NCBI GenBank assembly: GCA_036583965.1
Contig: JAZBQD010000014.1
Location: 29,307,490 to 29,371,489, forward strand
Source: Prunella strophiata
Taxonomy: Eukaryota; Chordata; Aves; Passeriformes; Prunellidae
Direction: 5' to 3'
Length of the DNA: 64,000 nt
A program made the position numbers and the translations under genes. Below, piece by piece: positions 1-10,075 of this stretch (positions within the stretch are counted from its first letter, which is position 1; each line of letters starts with the position of its first letter). The notes beneath the pieces are model-generated. The model worked only from the letters and a program-made list of their open reading frames with translations. It did not search any database and was not told the origin of the DNA.

Positions 1-2070
1 CTTTCATGCTAGTTTCCTTGGTTTTGTGGGATGCAACCAAAATTGTACCAGCCCCAGCATTTCTGCAGGATGAGCCCTTTCTCTGCAGACCTCACTCCAT
101 TATAATTCACATAATAAGACCTTGTCTTGTGGGCCACAGAGCATGTCATATGAGAAGAATACTGAAACCATGCTTATTTTGTATATTGACTTCCAGTATC
201 TGGTCCATCACTCTGAAGTCATAACTTGATAATGAAGACTGTCCATGATAACTTTAGCATCTCTTTCATTCTTCTTCATCTCACACGTAGAAGAAATTTT
301 TTATCCTTCCATTTGATTGCTTCCTAATATTTTTCTGTGTTTTTTCCCAACAATGTTTGCTTTAGCATGGCTGTACAGACTGTAAGGCACTATACATTCC
401 TGTAATGGTGTCAAAACCGTGGAGACACCTTCAGAGCCAAATTGTGCTTCATACTTGTGCTGCATTTCTACATAGAAGATGGACAGCCCATGCCTAGCAG
501 ACTATTTCCTTGTGTTGCTTCTTGTACATAGATATATGAAAATCTGCTCCAATAACCCACTGTGAAGAAATGTCCCAATTTCACATGGTCCCTATGGATC
601 AAGCTCCCTGTAGACATGCTAAGAAGATGGATGTTTTTGATCTTCCAAACTGGCCAACTCAAAACTGTTTATTTTGTAAATTTATGGTCCTGCACACCTT
701 TTTCACCAGAACTACATGCCCTGTTGCAGTGAATTAGAACCTTCCTGGAATGCTCTTTCTTGCTTCAGTTATTTTTCACAAACCTCTTTAAAATAGCCCT
801 TAACCCTGAATATGTAAGTAACATCTCTACTGTGCATTCTACAATGACAGCTATTTTAGGTGAAACTTGTCAGAGCTTCTGATCAGATTCTAATTTTATG
901 GTTCTTCTTTTGTCTTTAGCCACTTCTTTGAAGTTTCCTCCTACTTAGGACTGTGGAAGGGTTTGTGAGAACATTCAAAGAAACAGATGACTGTTGTTAA
1001 GACTCTGCCTTCTCTCTAGAACTGATTCAGTCATAGAGAGAAATAAAGGAAAAATATGCCCTCAGGCATGCTTTCCCTTATGCATATACTCATATCCCCT
1101 GAAAATATTTATCTGTAAATTAGCAGCTTGGTTTAGTCTTGTCTCTCAAGGTTATCTGGTTGCAGGGTATATCATGAACTTCATAATAAGTGAAAAACAA
1201 GTTTAATCACTGGAATTCTGTTATTTTCAGCTGCGATAAGATGCAAGATCAAGGTAACAAATTTTATTGCCAGCTGGAGCTGCAGGTTAACAGGCTTCTG
1301 CTGGTTTTCCCTGTAGACAACAGCAAAAAACACATTTTGTGTCAAAGTAATTGCACTAGCAGGTGCCGTTGAGCAACTGTGTTTTGGTTGCGACACTATT
1401 GTGGCTCACTGCTTACCACAAATGTTTGTGTATAAAAAAATTCAGTTCTGCTTTTAAATTCCTATTCAACTGACAAGGAAGAATAGGGTAGACGATGGTG
1501 AAGCAATAACTGCAGTTTGAAAGAGGGCAAGTCTCCTTCCCATTTCTGGTGGGTGAATACCACTGCTCTATCACAAGTCCTTCCGCGGGTGTTTATCACA
1601 GCAACTGTAAACCGGCACTCAGCGCTGGCAGCGGGAAGAGCTGTGAGAGCTGGAAGAGATCATTGCAATGGGATGCATGCTGATGTGATTATGTCACATG
1701 TTTGGGGAATAATGTAATTTCATGCACCATACTGTCCTGGCTGAGGGCTCCGTGTCCAGTGGACTCTCTTCTTGCCTGCATTCCTCATGTGCTCCACCAC
1801 CAGGGCTTGGCAGCTCCTGCTGCAGGAAAAGCAGCTGGTGAGAGGTTGGCAGCAAAGAGAGGGCTGGTAGCACAGCACCTGGGGACCCATAGCATTTAGG
1901 GTGCACAGGAACAGTGATAAGCTTGGTGTAGGTTCCTCCTAGTCTTGTGAGTCCATGTAAGTTTACTTGCTGAAACCATCACCTGCTTGTAACAGGCCCA
2001 AGACAATGTTTAATTTGAGCTTTTCAAGGCTGTGGACAGCTGCAGAGGAGGGCACTTCAAAGAAATGCAT
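1..2070. other. Non-coding stretch, nothing recognised
   Basis: No open frame here exceeds about 72 codons and none shows a recognisable motif. The sequence is moderately AT-rich with few CpG. No repeat family, RNA gene or promoter was recognised. It ends exactly where the solo LTR at 2071 begins, so 2067-2070 (GCAT) is the left copy of that element's target duplication. Confidence 0.6.
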
Positions 2071-2310
2071 TGATGCCTTTTATATTTTTCAGATTCTGTA
2101 CTGCTTCAATGTGTAATTCTGAGCTTCATATTAGGGGCAAAGTAAGCTCTTTTCACAGAGTAAGTAGACAAAACAATTCCTTCTCCAGGTGGGGACCAAG
2201 GACAAATGATCCAAATTCCAGGCCCAAGAGAATAAGCAACAGGTGGACTGAAGAGAGAAAACAAGAAGGGTGGGACTTCATAAGCTAAAGCTGTAATTGG
2301 ACAATTAACT

Positions 2311-2342
2311 CCAATATACTAATAGGACCAGAACTTATAAAA
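2311..2342 (+). promoter_or_regulatory. LTR core promoter: CCAAT and TATA boxes
   Basis: A CCAAT pentamer at 2311-2315 is followed about 20 bases later by TATAAAA at 2336-2342, inside the U3 part of the solo LTR. A start site roughly 25-30 bases downstream of the TATA (near 2370) would begin the R region. Whether it is active today cannot be told from sequence; solo LTRs can act as alternative promoters for host transcripts. Confidence 0.55.
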
Positions 2343-2452
2343 GTGTGAGACCCCATGACCAGTCTTCCATTTTACGACCATTCTGGGTTCTTCTTGGGTG
2401 TAGCCCTGGTTGGTCTCTTGTGCTGCCCAGGGTGTATCCACTGAGTCCTTCT

Positions 2453-2458
2453 AATAAA
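2453..2458 (+). terminator. LTR polyadenylation signal AATAAA
   Basis: A canonical AATAAA sits about 62 bases before the 3' end of the LTR. Together with the upstream TATA box, this fixes the U3-R-U5 orientation as + strand. Confidence 0.55.
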
Positions 2459-3788
2459 TACCTACTTTATAATTTAGCTCCATCTAGTCTCTGTTCTAGG
2501 TCAGCCTTCACAAGGCATCAGCATGAGCTGAAATACCCCATGTCTGAGCTGGAAACCTTGTGTGAGATGCTCCCAGGGTGTGTTAACAGGTTGCAGGTAT
2601 GTACACTGATATAATAGGACAGATATAAGATCTCCTATTATATGGAGATGGAGATGTGTGTAAAGATGGATTTGCCAAATTGAAATTTAACAATCTAAAA
2701 ATGGGACCAGTGGATTTAGCACTCTCCTTAGTGTCCCCATAAAACCAATACACACCTCATACTGTCTAACCTAGATGTCTATATCAAAATTAGTATATAT
2801 CTCTTTTTGGAAGCCAAAAATTTACCCTTGCATCCCACCGAGTGCATGCAGTATAAAGACATCAGCTCCTCACAATACACTGAGAACAGTCTGGGAGCAG
2901 AGCAGAAATGTCCATGTCCTTGGCTGTCCCATTCCCAGCCCCTTCATTTTCATGCTAGTGAGCATGAAGAATATTATCATGGTATGGGATGGTGCTTTCA
3001 GTTTGGGCAATATTTGTAATTTGTTTTTTCAAGGAAACATCCCTGCACTTTTGCTGACAGTTCTTTATATGCATGGCTGTGGAGGAGTTCCCTTGTTCTT
3101 GTCTGCTTGGCATCTTTGCTGCCCTTAGAGCACTCTAGTTTGTTGTGGTTGCCATTGCTTTGTACTCTTCAGAACACAGTGTTTTACATTCAAATCATTT
3201 TCTTATGCAATGCCCATGATACAGGTATCAACTGTTTGTATTTTTATGTCTTTTTCTTCCTTTTTTCCCCTCCCTTTAGACAGCTAAATGAAACTGCCAG
3301 AGCTGTCACATGTTTCAACTGAACAGCCACAATACTGTGGTGCTGTGCAATACTTTCCCTTTCCTCTCTCCCCACCCCAGATGTCATGTTCCCTTACACT
3401 GACACACCTAGAATGTGGCTGGAGACTCCTGGTGTAGATTGACATTGGTCTACTGAAGGGAAACAGCTGAGAACCACTTCCCACCAGGACAAAACTGCTG
3501 CATCCAAAAGGACACCAAGGGCATTGCTTATCTGCTCATGCCAGTTTCTTTCTGACAGAAGACATGGCTGACCAGTAAACCTTGGTGCTTTTGAAAGGGA
3601 TTTCCTCTTCTGGGCTGGCTGAATGATTTTGAGGCAACACCAGGCTAAGAAGACCTCTGCTATCTGACATAATTTTATGTGGTCATTTTTGGGGTGCTTG
3701 ATTGATCTTCAGATATTCATTTTTGTATATAATAAGGCTAAGATGGACAAAACATGGTACTGGTTCTTTTTCTAGTTCTTATTTCTAG

Positions 3789-3818
3789 AATAAGTTTTCT
3801 AGTTCTAGAAAACTTATT
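3789..3818. repeat. Perfect palindrome, 14-bp arms, 2-base loop
   Basis: The arm AATAAGTTTTCTAG (3789-3802) and its exact reverse complement (3805-3818) are separated by TT. It lies in a TTCTAG-rich patch (about 3770-3858) where the right half is followed by a further near copy, AGTAAGTTTTCTAG. The arms can pair as a hairpin or cruciform. No transposon family is recognised. Confidence 0.85.
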
Positions 3819-4268
3819 TTTCTAGAGTAAGTTTTCTAGTTTCTTTTCTAGTTCTAGTTTCTTTGCTCTTGCCTTCAGTTTTGTAGAGGAAATCTAATGC
3901 TTCAGACTGGGCTATTCTATTGAACTTCTAAAAATTGTCATACTCCCACTGTCAACAAGCATGAGCTTTGGGACCTGCCCTTGGGTGCCATTCTCAGGGT
4001 GCAAATTTGCCCTGGGCTCAGCAGTGAGGAAATCTCAGCCTGCAGTATGTGCATCTCCCCTCATCAAACTGAAAGCCAGGCCAGTTCACTAGACATTAAA
4101 AAAAAAAATCTAGATTTTCTGAAATCTTGCAAGACATTTGGACAAAACTGGAGGCATGGAGTGACTAATAAAACTGATGAGAAGAAAGTGTATAAATTTT
4201 ATCATCTAGCAGCAAATTTCATGAAAAGGATCTGAGGGTTTATCTGAATGTGAAGCTTAAGCTTAAAC

Positions 4269-4323
4269 TAAAACCAACCAAACATGCACAAAAAAATAAA
4301 ACCAACCAAACACACACAAAAAA
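4269..4323. repeat. Two-copy A/C-rich direct repeat, about 28 bp
   Basis: Two near-identical units beginning TAAAACCAACCAAACA and ending in an A run lie head to tail (4269-4296 and 4297-4323). They differ mainly where the first has ATGC and the second has ACAC. This is low-complexity sequence of the AAACC type seen often in bird genomes, without a recognised parent element. Confidence 0.75.
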
Positions 4324-7217
4324 GTGGGATCATTCACTTGGGGTGGAATAAGCTGCTTCAGTCCCTTATGGCATTTCATACCAAGAGGGTTTGTTGTCTG
4401 TGGCAGTGGGGCAGCAGCTGCCATCTCACTGCAGAGCACAACAGATGGTGAAGAGGAAAACTCTGCTCTGCTTTTGGTGAGTTTCTGGGCTTTCTTCTTT
4501 TTGCTATTTACATGGCATGGGAGATAAAACAGCCCAATGAAAGGGCAGCATTTCTATCTACTATTTTGTTAAGCAAAATACCCACATGATTGTAACTCAT
4601 CTGTTTTGTTGAAAACAGCAGGTGAAGGACAAGAGGTGATTTGTTTTGGTGAAGTCAAAGGGGAACTGTAACTTCCTGCAGCAGGAAATCATCTACAGCA
4701 AGAAGGTTGCAGGGTAACACCTGAGCTGGACTGGGACTACGGACACTCAGAAGCAGCAGGAGGTTGAGGAGGGAGGGAGCAAGGCTAATCTAAGATTTCC
4801 CTGTTCTCATTCCTTTCCCCTTTAATTCCTTCTCTCTCTGGACCAGTAATTTTCTTTTCTTTTGGATTGGTGTAATACCCACACTGCCATGCAGGTATCT
4901 TTCTGAATGAATTATTTTAGCTCAGTTTTAAAGATTGCACTGAATTAATCCACAATCCATGATTTCAGATCACTTAGAACAAAAAAAGAGGTATCTCCAC
5001 TGTGTGTGGCTTGGCTGTGCTGCCCCTGGGGCATCCCCTGTGTGCTGTGAGTCTCCCCATCTGCAGGGTTGTGCAGCATGGCTGGGAGTGGGCAGTTGTG
5101 CTCTGCCTCTCCTTGCATGAATGCTCTCCCTCTCCTTGGCAACAGCTGGGCTTGCTGAGGGGCTGCTGTTTGCTCCCAAATCCTGACAAGGCAGGTGCTG
5201 CTGGTAGAAGGGAAAAGAAGGAGAGGAGGGATGCTTTTCCCAAAAGAAAGTTAATGTTTGACTACACAAAATCATCTGCTGCACACCTTCACATAAAAGA
5301 CCACAGTTTTCCTGAAAATGCTGTTGCTGAGAAGGGCAGAGGCTGCTTAAAGCCTGTTTTTCTTTTTGGCTGCAGAATGAACATTCACCTTTCCCTCTTG
5401 GAAGTACTCCTTACCTGACTCTGAGGAGAAGTATTTATTTCTCTTTGCCTGGACCAGCACATGTGGCAGTTACTTTTGCAGCCCCTTCCAAAATTTCATT
5501 GGGTGAAGCAGGACTTGACCCTTACTCAGGAGTGGGTTAACACTTTTTAGACCTGTTCTTTGACCTAAAGCCTTTTTGCTATCAGAAAATATTTTCTGGC
5601 CAACATTTCTTCTTGCAGACTGGAATAATAATGGATAGGTCAAACGTTTTGCTTGTGTCTCCCCACACCCATAAGATTTTTAAAAATCAACTTCCAGTCA
5701 GGAACTATTGAGATACTTAATGTTTAAACAGCTATTTTCCTAACAGTGCCCTTCCCAGTGGCTTTATTCCCACAAACTGTCTGCTTTCATTGTTGTGCAG
5801 AGTAGAAACACAAGCTGACAGTCAGCAGTCTGACAATAAAGCATCAACTGGAGCAGTAACAACCAGGTAACCTGGCATGATGCAATCCATAGAAATCACT
5901 CTCAGATGTTAGCTTGGGGCTGGACAGAGAGTGGAATAGCAGATGTACCTTCATGATATTTAAAATACAAATGATATTTAAGATTTTAACTGTTTTCTTA
6001 AACTGATTCGATATTATGTTTTCTAAATTTTAAACTCAGGATGAAGACATCCCTGAGTTCAGAAGAGACAAATAACCTTCCCATCATAGTCTAGGAGGGA
6101 TGCATATTTCAGGGTTTTTTATTGGTACAGTCTGCTCAGCCCTCCTCCTTCCTCCCCTCCTGCCAAGTGTGCAGCTACAGAGAGCGATGCCAGGTCTGTG
6201 CTCATGGGCAGTGACAATGTGTTAGAAGGAATGCTGTGAGGATCTCAAGGTCTGCACTGCTCTGGAAATGAAAACTTGATGGGCTGTGACTGTACCTGGA
6301 TTATGGTTCTTCCTGAAAACTGAGAAGGTGGAAACCGATGAACACAGATGCTAATTTCCCGGGAAACAGGGAGGAATTTTACATTTCTATACATGTAGAT
6401 GTGGGGGGAAAAGCTCATTTGAAGTATGTGAATATCCAGCAAAGTCTTCTTGTCTTCACTCATGCAAGTTCTCCTGCTAGTACTGGGGCAACTCTTTGTT
6501 CCAGGTTCTGAGTGGGAAGAAAGTGCACATAGTGTTGTTTCAGGGCATTCGTGCTCAGAGTTGCTCCCAGCAGAATCAATGGGATTGATGTTGTTATGAA
6601 AGCAGCAGTGAGGCTGGCTGCTTCTCATCAGGTGATGATACAGAAATCAGGAAGAAGTCACATTTTCTCTTCTTACACAAGAGAGAATGGCAATTACATT
6701 TTGTTCTTTGCCTTTTAGCACAGCTTTTCTTTAACTCTTCAACTTTACTCAGCTCTTTGACAGCTAGTTAATTTTCAAGAAACAAAACATGATTTTTATT
6801 TTGATCAAGTCAACTTTCTGTACTGATTTCTGGGCTTAAAATGCTACAGGTCTCGGCATGAATCACAAGGAGACAAAAGACATCTCAGATTTCATTGCTG
6901 TTTACAGTAGGGCTAATATCAAATCCTTTACCCAGCAAAACACATTAGCTCAAAACTCAGAGGACTTGAAAAAATTACTTTGCTTGATTAGCTTTAAGCT
7001 GACATGTCTGAAAACATCAAACAAGAATCAGTCTGCTTTTGAAATTTGTTTCCAGTTATAGAACATGACCTTCTGGATTCCCAGCAGCATCACATCCGAA
7101 CTTAAAAGAGCTGCACTTTCCTCTCACCACAAAGGTGCCCCCACAGACTCTGCTGGGTTGGAAAAAAACATTGGAGACCCCTGCTGAAATCCTCCATCCA
7201 TGTTAAGAGGTATGGGG

Positions 7218-7669
7218 AATCAGAATGATCTGATGAAGATGTAGAGCACAAATCCTGCGAGGAGTGGGTGAGGGAGCTGGGGGTGTTTATCCTGGAGAAG
7301 GGGGGAATCAGGAGACACCTTATCACTCTCTACAATTACCTGAAAGGAGGTCATAGCCAGGTGGGTGTCAGTCTCTTCTTGCAAGGGACAAGCAGCAGAA
7401 CAAGAGGAAATGGGCTCAAATTGCACCAGAGGAGGTTTGGATTGGAGATTAGGAAAAATCTCTTCACCAAAAGGGCTGCCAAGCACTGAAACAGGCTGCC
7501 CAGGTTGAGTCACCATCTCTGGAGGTACTTAGAAGACGTGGTAGATGTGGTGCTTAGGGACATGGTTTATTGGTGCACTTGGCAGTGTGAGTTTAACAGT
7601 CATCCTTGATAGTTTTAAGGTATTTTCCAACATAAGAAATTCTATAATTTTCTGATTTTATAATTCTAT
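7218..7669 (+). mobile_element. CR1 LINE, 5'-truncated 3' end
   Basis: This is the 3' end of a CR1 non-LTR retrotransposon in + orientation. The part from 7229 encodes the ORF2 C-terminus. The following 3' UTR has recognisable CR1 wording (GGGACATGGTTTA at about 7558-7570) and decays into the ATTCTAT-type terminal microsatellite (about 7637-7669). Only about 450 bases remain of an element of about 4.5 kb, which is the usual severe 5' truncation of CR1. Many substitutions and small deletions indicate an old, inactive copy. Confidence 0.9.
7229..7489 (+). pseudogene. CR1 ORF2 C-terminal relic
   Basis: The frame translates to a recognisable CR1 ORF2 tail: EHKSCEEWVRELGVFILEKG (from 7244), then YNYLKGG and RTRGNGLKLHQRRFGLEIRK. 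In the family this segment lies after the reverse transcriptase domain and precedes HWNRLP. Here the tryptophan codon of HWN has become TGA (7487-7489). The frame runs on past the stop as NRLPRL, and a short deletion in the next few codons breaks it further. An upstream in-frame TGA at 7226-7228 marks where the readable relic starts. It is not functional. Confidence 0.85.
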
Positions 7670-9704
7670 CTCCTTGTAATCCACACATCCAGCCCTTTCA
7701 GAAGCAGACTCACCCAACAGAGAGACTTGTACAGCTTGAGATAAAGGATATTATCTTGGCAATGGAATTGTCTACATTGTTCCCAAATATGGGATTTTTC
7801 AAATGGATTTTCAGGATATTCTGGAAGAGTTTATCTTTACACAGCACAAGCCAAAGCTTGTACAGTTTACAGTAGGCAGGTAATGAGTGGCTTTACCTGA
7901 GCCACAAGAAGGGGCAAAGCACAGACCTGCTGGCCCAGCACACTTATAAACCAAACTCAGAGACACCATCTCCCCATGGTTTTTGTTTTTTTTTTTTCTC
8001 ACTGCTGTGTTCATGTGAATAGAGTGACACAGTCCTCTAGCATGAGAGCTGCCAAGAGTTCTCTGCCAGATGTAGAGCATTGAGTATGGAAACAACAAAG
8101 GTCCAAGGTCCCAGCACAGAATAGGGAAAAAGATTTCCCTGTAAGATTTCATTTACATATCCTGGGCTTGCTCAGGGTCTCAGTAGGGAAGGTAGCAAGG
8201 CAAGCTGTTACGTGACAAGGAGGTAGGAAAGGAAATAACAAACCTAAAATGATTAGGTGTTTCTTTTTGGGGCTATGAAGCAGAACTGTTCTGATTTAAA
8301 GTGGGTAATCTTCTCTCCAGCCTTTATAGCACTTTCAAACAGGTGACTTTAGCTCATACAGGTTTTAGTAGACTGAAGTCATATAAAAAGGCAAGGACCA
8401 AGAATATTGCAGCACTTTACACACTGCAGAACAAGCACCCAGTGTTTTTGGTTTTGACATTTTCAGGTTTTTTTTCAGTGAGTATTCTGTGTGTTTATTT
8501 TTCATTCCCTTTAGCAAAAGTATCAATGAACAGAATTTTTAGAACCAGGCATGAATACACTTCTCTCAGACCCTTACAAGTGATATACTGGTATTTACCC
8601 AGTCAGGATAACCAGGTCAATTGTTTTTGGCACACATCCATAAGCATCAGTTCCTCTGTCTGGCAAATGCTGTTTTTGTAGCAATCGTTGGGACTGCTGT
8701 CTAGTCCACTTCCAAAACATCCTGACAGAAAACAAGGAACAGATTTAGCAAAACAGTCAAGTCCATGTAGAGCAAAAGCAGTCATCTGAGGCAGGTGATG
8801 ATACATATATGAAATAGTCCAGGGAACTGCTAAAAATATCTGAAAAACAAATATATAACTCCAGTTTACAATAGGTGCAATTTTCTCCAATGCCAGAGTT
8901 TAAAAGTGAGACCTATTTTTCATTGACAGCAATCTTCAGCACATAAGGAAATTTTATCCTGTGACCTGCTTTGGTTTTGTCCTTATCCTTTAAAATTATC
9001 TACCAAACTTAGCTATAACATCCAATATTTGGATGGAATATCTTTGGAAGTAGTTATATGGTATATAACTTATTTATATATTGTGTGGGTGACAGCTCAT
9101 GAGTTACAAGCAGTGCAATGCCTAATGCAATCAATTCTCAACAAATTAATAAGTTTAATTTTCTAATCAATTTCTAATCTTTATACAAATAGACATAAAA
9201 GTATAAAAATAAGTGTTCACCCAGCTTAGAAGGATATCTGCTCTAAATTTTAGTCTTGAAAAGTGAGCAAGATCTTTTTTATAGTAATGTGCTGTGCTTC
9301 AGACAACCAAGAGTATGCTACAAAATCAAGTTTTCTAAGACTATTTTGTAAACTTTTTCCCCTGAAAACTGTTACCAGATTTTAGTCTGTAAAAGTTGTC
9401 AAAGAATGAAATAGATCCATATTCCAAGGACTGGAAAAAGTACTGGTTTGCATTTTAATTTTAGGCAAGATATCAAAATATGCTTGAGTTCTGTATTTGC
9501 ACTAGTAATTTAATAAATGCTTACATGATGCTGACCTAGAAAATGGTCATTACAACTCAGGAAAAAGGTCTTGGAGCTGCTGTTGCCAAAATCAACTCAG
9601 TGTGCAGCACAGGCAAATAAGCCCCAAACACCTTGGGCATCATCAGGAAGGAATGTTGAGAACAGGAGATGCTTTATTTTCTCTTATTTGAAATCGCATG
9701 TGTC
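7670..9704. other. Non-coding stretch, nothing recognised
   Basis: Frames of up to 126 codons (8301-8681, +) and 113 codons (7811-8152, -) show no domain. The second half (about 9000-9550) is clearly AT-rich. A short T run lies at about 7987-7998. No RNA gene or further repeat family was recognised. Confidence 0.55.
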
Positions 9705-10075
9705 TTCATCTTGAGTATCGTCTGAAATCCTGCTCTCTCATCTCAAGGAGGATTTAGTGAAGGTGAAAAAGGGCAGCTAAAATGTTCAAGAGGTTAGAGC
9801 AGCTGCCTTAAGAGAAGAGATTAAATATCTGGGATTGTTTAGTTTGGAAAACAGAAGGTTTTGTGATAAAATGAAGATAGTGGATACATTGAGGGAGAAA
9901 CTGTGGGCCTATGCTACTTGATCAAATTAGTCGAAGATCAACTTAGAGTTAGTAAAAGGAAAAATTTCTTTTTTCATTGGGCATCAAACTTCTGGAACTT
10001 GCTGCAGATGATGCCAGCAGATCAGAAAGGGGTAAGACACATCTGTGAATATCAGAGGTAATAGGAAAGGAGGTG
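9705..10075 (+). mobile_element. Ancient CR1/L3-like LINE fragment
   Basis: The wording follows the ORF2 C-terminal region of old CR1/L3-type elements in + orientation: CTCATCTCAAGGAGGATTTA (9739-9758), then a GGGCAGCTAAAATG stretch (about 9771), CTGGGATTGTTTAGTTTGGA (from about 9829) and a TGGAACTTGCTGCAGATG stretch (from about 9993). In the family these encode the segment leading to the LFSLE and WN-LP motifs. Frameshifts and indels are pervasive, so no open frame survives. Divergence is clearly higher than in the copy at 7218. Both edges are approximate. Confidence 0.65.

Larger units (their letters stand above)
2071..2520 (+). mobile_element. Solo LTR of an avian endogenous retrovirus
   Basis: The element begins TGATGCCTT (2071-2079) and ends AAGGCATCA (2512-2520), a perfect 9-bp terminal inverted repeat with the canonical TG...CA ends. 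It is flanked by a matching 4-bp duplication GCAT (2067-2070 and 2521-2524), as left by integrase. Inside, in the right order for an LTR on the + strand, are an inverted CCAAT (2296-2300), a CCAAT (2311-2315), a TATA box (2336-2342) and a polyadenylation signal AATAAA (2453-2458). No second LTR or gag/pol/env remnant lies nearby, so this is a solo LTR left by recombination between the two LTRs of a provirus. The 4-bp duplication suits a gammaretrovirus/ERV1-like element; the exact family is not identified. Confidence 0.8.
2521..7217. other. Non-coding stretch with small simple repeats
   Basis: Open frames reach at most 138 codons (5002-5418, +). They overlap others in several frames and show no domain, as expected by chance. 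A strong acceptor-like pyrimidine tract ends in AG at 3278-3279 (see findings). Also present are the palindrome cluster at 3770-3858, an A/C-rich direct repeat at 4269-4323, a self-complementary AAGCTTAAGCTT at 4253-4264 and a pyrimidine run at about 6140-6164. No gene or transposable element was recognised in the rest. Confidence 0.55.
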
